Source: Armatimonadota bacterium
GTDB taxonomy: Bacteria; Armatimonadota; Fimbriimonadia; Fimbriimonadales; Fimbriimonadaceae
Direction of reading: 5' to 3'
Length of the DNA stretch: 64,000 nt
NCBI GenBank assembly: GCA_016223145.1
Contig: JACRPN010000009.1
Span: 186,001 to 250,000, forward strand
In this document: piece by piece, positions 62,912-64,000 of the stretch
Numbering within the stretch: position 1 is the stretch's first letter
Layout of the letters: every line of letters starts with the position of its first letter
Program-made: the position numbers and the translations under genes
The notes under the pieces: model-generated
The model's input: only the letters and a program-made list of their open reading frames with translations
Told to the model about the DNA's origin: nothing
Databases searched by the model: none

Positions 62912-63236
62912 GAGCCCCTCCCTTGTTTTTCACTCCGGCGGAAAATGCTTCCGAGTCCCGGCTTGTCGGGAAGGGAGGGGTTGGGGAGGGAGATCCGGGG
63001 CCGAGATCGATCACCCAATCCGCCGTTTTGTCGAAGCGTAGCGAAGATCTCGAAGATCCCGACCATCGGTACCGGCCCATCGGGAATCACGTCCAGGTTG
63101 TCGAAGCGAAGCGGAGATCCCGGCTTGTCGGGATGCTCGATGACGATCATCGTGTTGCCCTGGTCTCCCGATCATCGGGACAGGACCCCGAGTAGGTTCT
63201 TTACGTCCTCGAAATGCGGGCCGGTCGTCGGGGGGT
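62912..63236 (-). pseudogene. UvrA C-terminal tail fragment 6 with palindrome insertions
   Basis: The minus strand reads PTTGPHFEDVKNLLGVL, insertion TCCCGATGATCGGGA with in-frame TGA, DQGNTMIVIEH, insertion, NLDVI, insertion, then after a frame change TADWVIDLGP-like bases, insertion, ending near GGAGGGGCTCGG. The order and insertion sites agree with fragments 3 and 5. It follows the terminator at 63244-63278. The gap 62546-63309 holds this fragment and otherwise only GC-rich sequence without a supported gene. Confidence 0.82.
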
Positions 63237-63243
63237 AGGGGAG

Positions 63244-63278
63244 GCAAGAAAACGGGCGCCGTTCAAAACGGCGCCCGT
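63244..63278 (-). terminator. Rho-independent terminator
   Basis: A perfect 12-bp stem (ACGGGCGCCGTT at 63252-63263 against 63267-63278) with a 3-base loop is followed on the minus strand by TTTTCTT. It ends the coiled-coil gene, whose stop is 32 bases upstream. Confidence 0.85.
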
Positions 63279-63309
63279 GGGAGGCCAGTCGAGAGTTGGG
63301 CTGGCTGGT

Positions 63310-64000
63310 TTACTTGGTGGCATTGTCGATCTGGGCCAGCTTCTGAGCGTCAGAGGTCATCGTGGAAACCGCCTTGTCGAGGTTGTCCCACGTTTCCCGC
63401 ATTCGCTTAGCGAGCCGATCGACGTCCGCACCCGCCGAGGTGCGCAGAATGCTCGCGCTCTCTCGCATGCTGCTGGAGAGGGTCGCATTTAGTGCCGCTT
63501 GTTCGTACACGTCGGCGTTCGCGTCTGCCAGTTCGGCAAGGCGCTGAAGGTCAGCGTTGTACGACTTCAACTGGTCTTGGGCCGTAGAGTTGGAGCCCGC
63601 AAAGGCATCCCACAGGGCCGCCCGGTCGCCGGCAAGTTTAGCTGCCTTCAGCTTTCCTTCCTTTGCCTCGGGGCTTGTTTGGGCGCGCGCATCCTGTTCG
63701 AGTTTGGTTTGGACCTTCCTCGCATCGTCTGCGTCTCGCTCGATCTTGCCAGTCACCGACTCGATGGAGCTGATCCCTCCGCCCACGATGGCGCGGAGAG
63801 AGTCTTTGTCGTTGGCGAAGGCCCTGAACTCAGTGGCCAGTTGGTTGAGCTCGTCAACTTTCGCCTTTAGCTGGTCCGGGTTGGTCTGGGCCTCGACGAG
63901 TTCGTCGGCGAGCTGTTCGCCCCGATCCAACTTGGTAAGCACGTCTTCGATGCGAGTGACCACGGGGGCCTTCACATCGGTGACCGCTTTGGCCGTCTCG
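63310..64000 (-). CDS. Coiled-coil protein, N-terminus off the window edge
   Basis: The frame is open to the right edge; a GTG at 63975 gives at least 221 residues, but the true start may lie outside. Almost entirely charged heptad-like helix (DVLTKLDRGEQLADELVEAQ, KIERDADDARKVQTKLEQDA, QDQLKSYNADLQRLAELADA, MRETWDNLDKAVSTM). No membrane segment in the visible part. It resembles methyl-accepting or toxic-anion-like coiled coils only in composition; function unknown. Confidence 0.75.
   Translation of the reverse strand, partial: ETAKAVTDVKAPVVTRIEDVLTKLDRGEQLADELVEAQTNPDQLKAKVDELNQLATEFRAFANDKDSLRAIVGGGISSIESVTGKIERDADDARKVQTKLEQDARAQTSPEAKEGKLKAAKLAGDRAALWDAFAGSNSTAQDQLKSYNADLQRLAELADANADVYEQAALNATLSSSMRESASILRTSAGADVDRLAKRMRETWDNLDKAVSTMTSDAQKLAQIDNATK

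Overview
The window comes from a free-living, high-GC bacterium. It has a diderm-style set of secreted lipoproteins and glycoside hydrolases, a probable planctomycete-type cytochrome domain, and several genes whose -10 box lies 6-7 bases before the start codon with no Shine-Dalgarno, which suggests leaderless mRNAs. Gene content resembles Armatimonadota (Fimbriimonadia) or a Planctomycetota-like lineage. No rRNA or complete tRNA gene is visible, so the phylum is an inference.

Layout. 0-13 kb: edge-truncated c-type cytochrome, lipoprotein, priA, MHS-family transporter, GH3 glycosidase, a secreted STN-like protein, a double-FHA protein and membrane proteins. 12-20 kb: GNAT acetyltransferase, scpA, SGNH hydrolase, a VapBC-type toxin-antitoxin pair, and an operon of 2-oxoacid dehydrogenase E2, class I amidotransferase, biotin-carrier protein and coaBC. 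19-31 kb: GH16, a sugar ABC ATPase plus permease without a binding protein, PP2C phosphatase, an overlapping operon of FAD/ferredoxin oxidoreductase, 2-oxoacid:ferredoxin oxidoreductase alpha and beta, and tag, then a GH43-like protein.

31.9-41.9 kb is a polymorphic-toxin locus. One full-length secreted RHS/YD-repeat protein is followed by three promoterless orphan RHS cassettes. Each intact RHS core is fused to a different C-terminal tip, and tips are followed by different lower-GC putative immunity genes. One pair (37.7-39.2 kb) resembles the myxococcal SitA6 toxin and SitI6 double-CxxC immunity protein. 41.9-54.8 kb holds secreted hypotheticals, a MntR/MntH divergon with a clear operator, a trypsin-like lipoprotein and small stress or accessory genes.

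54.8-63.3 kb is the most unusual part. Unrelated short minus-strand genes (secreted proteins, intradiol-dioxygenase-like, PAAR spike-like, lipoprotein, SnoaL-like, YCII-like) alternate with short pieces that translate as the extreme C-terminus of UvrA, all in the same orientation. The better-preserved pieces carry the same palindromic insertions at the same positions, one of which puts a stop codon in frame. The tail therefore appears to have been amplified as a DNA unit after it stopped coding. The arrangement resembles a gene-cassette array in which a uvrA 3' tail is the recurrent junction. Other repeats include a three-hairpin intergenic family (about 1.0, 19.5, 24.3 and 45.1 kb) and an inverted repeat pair inside the RHS array.
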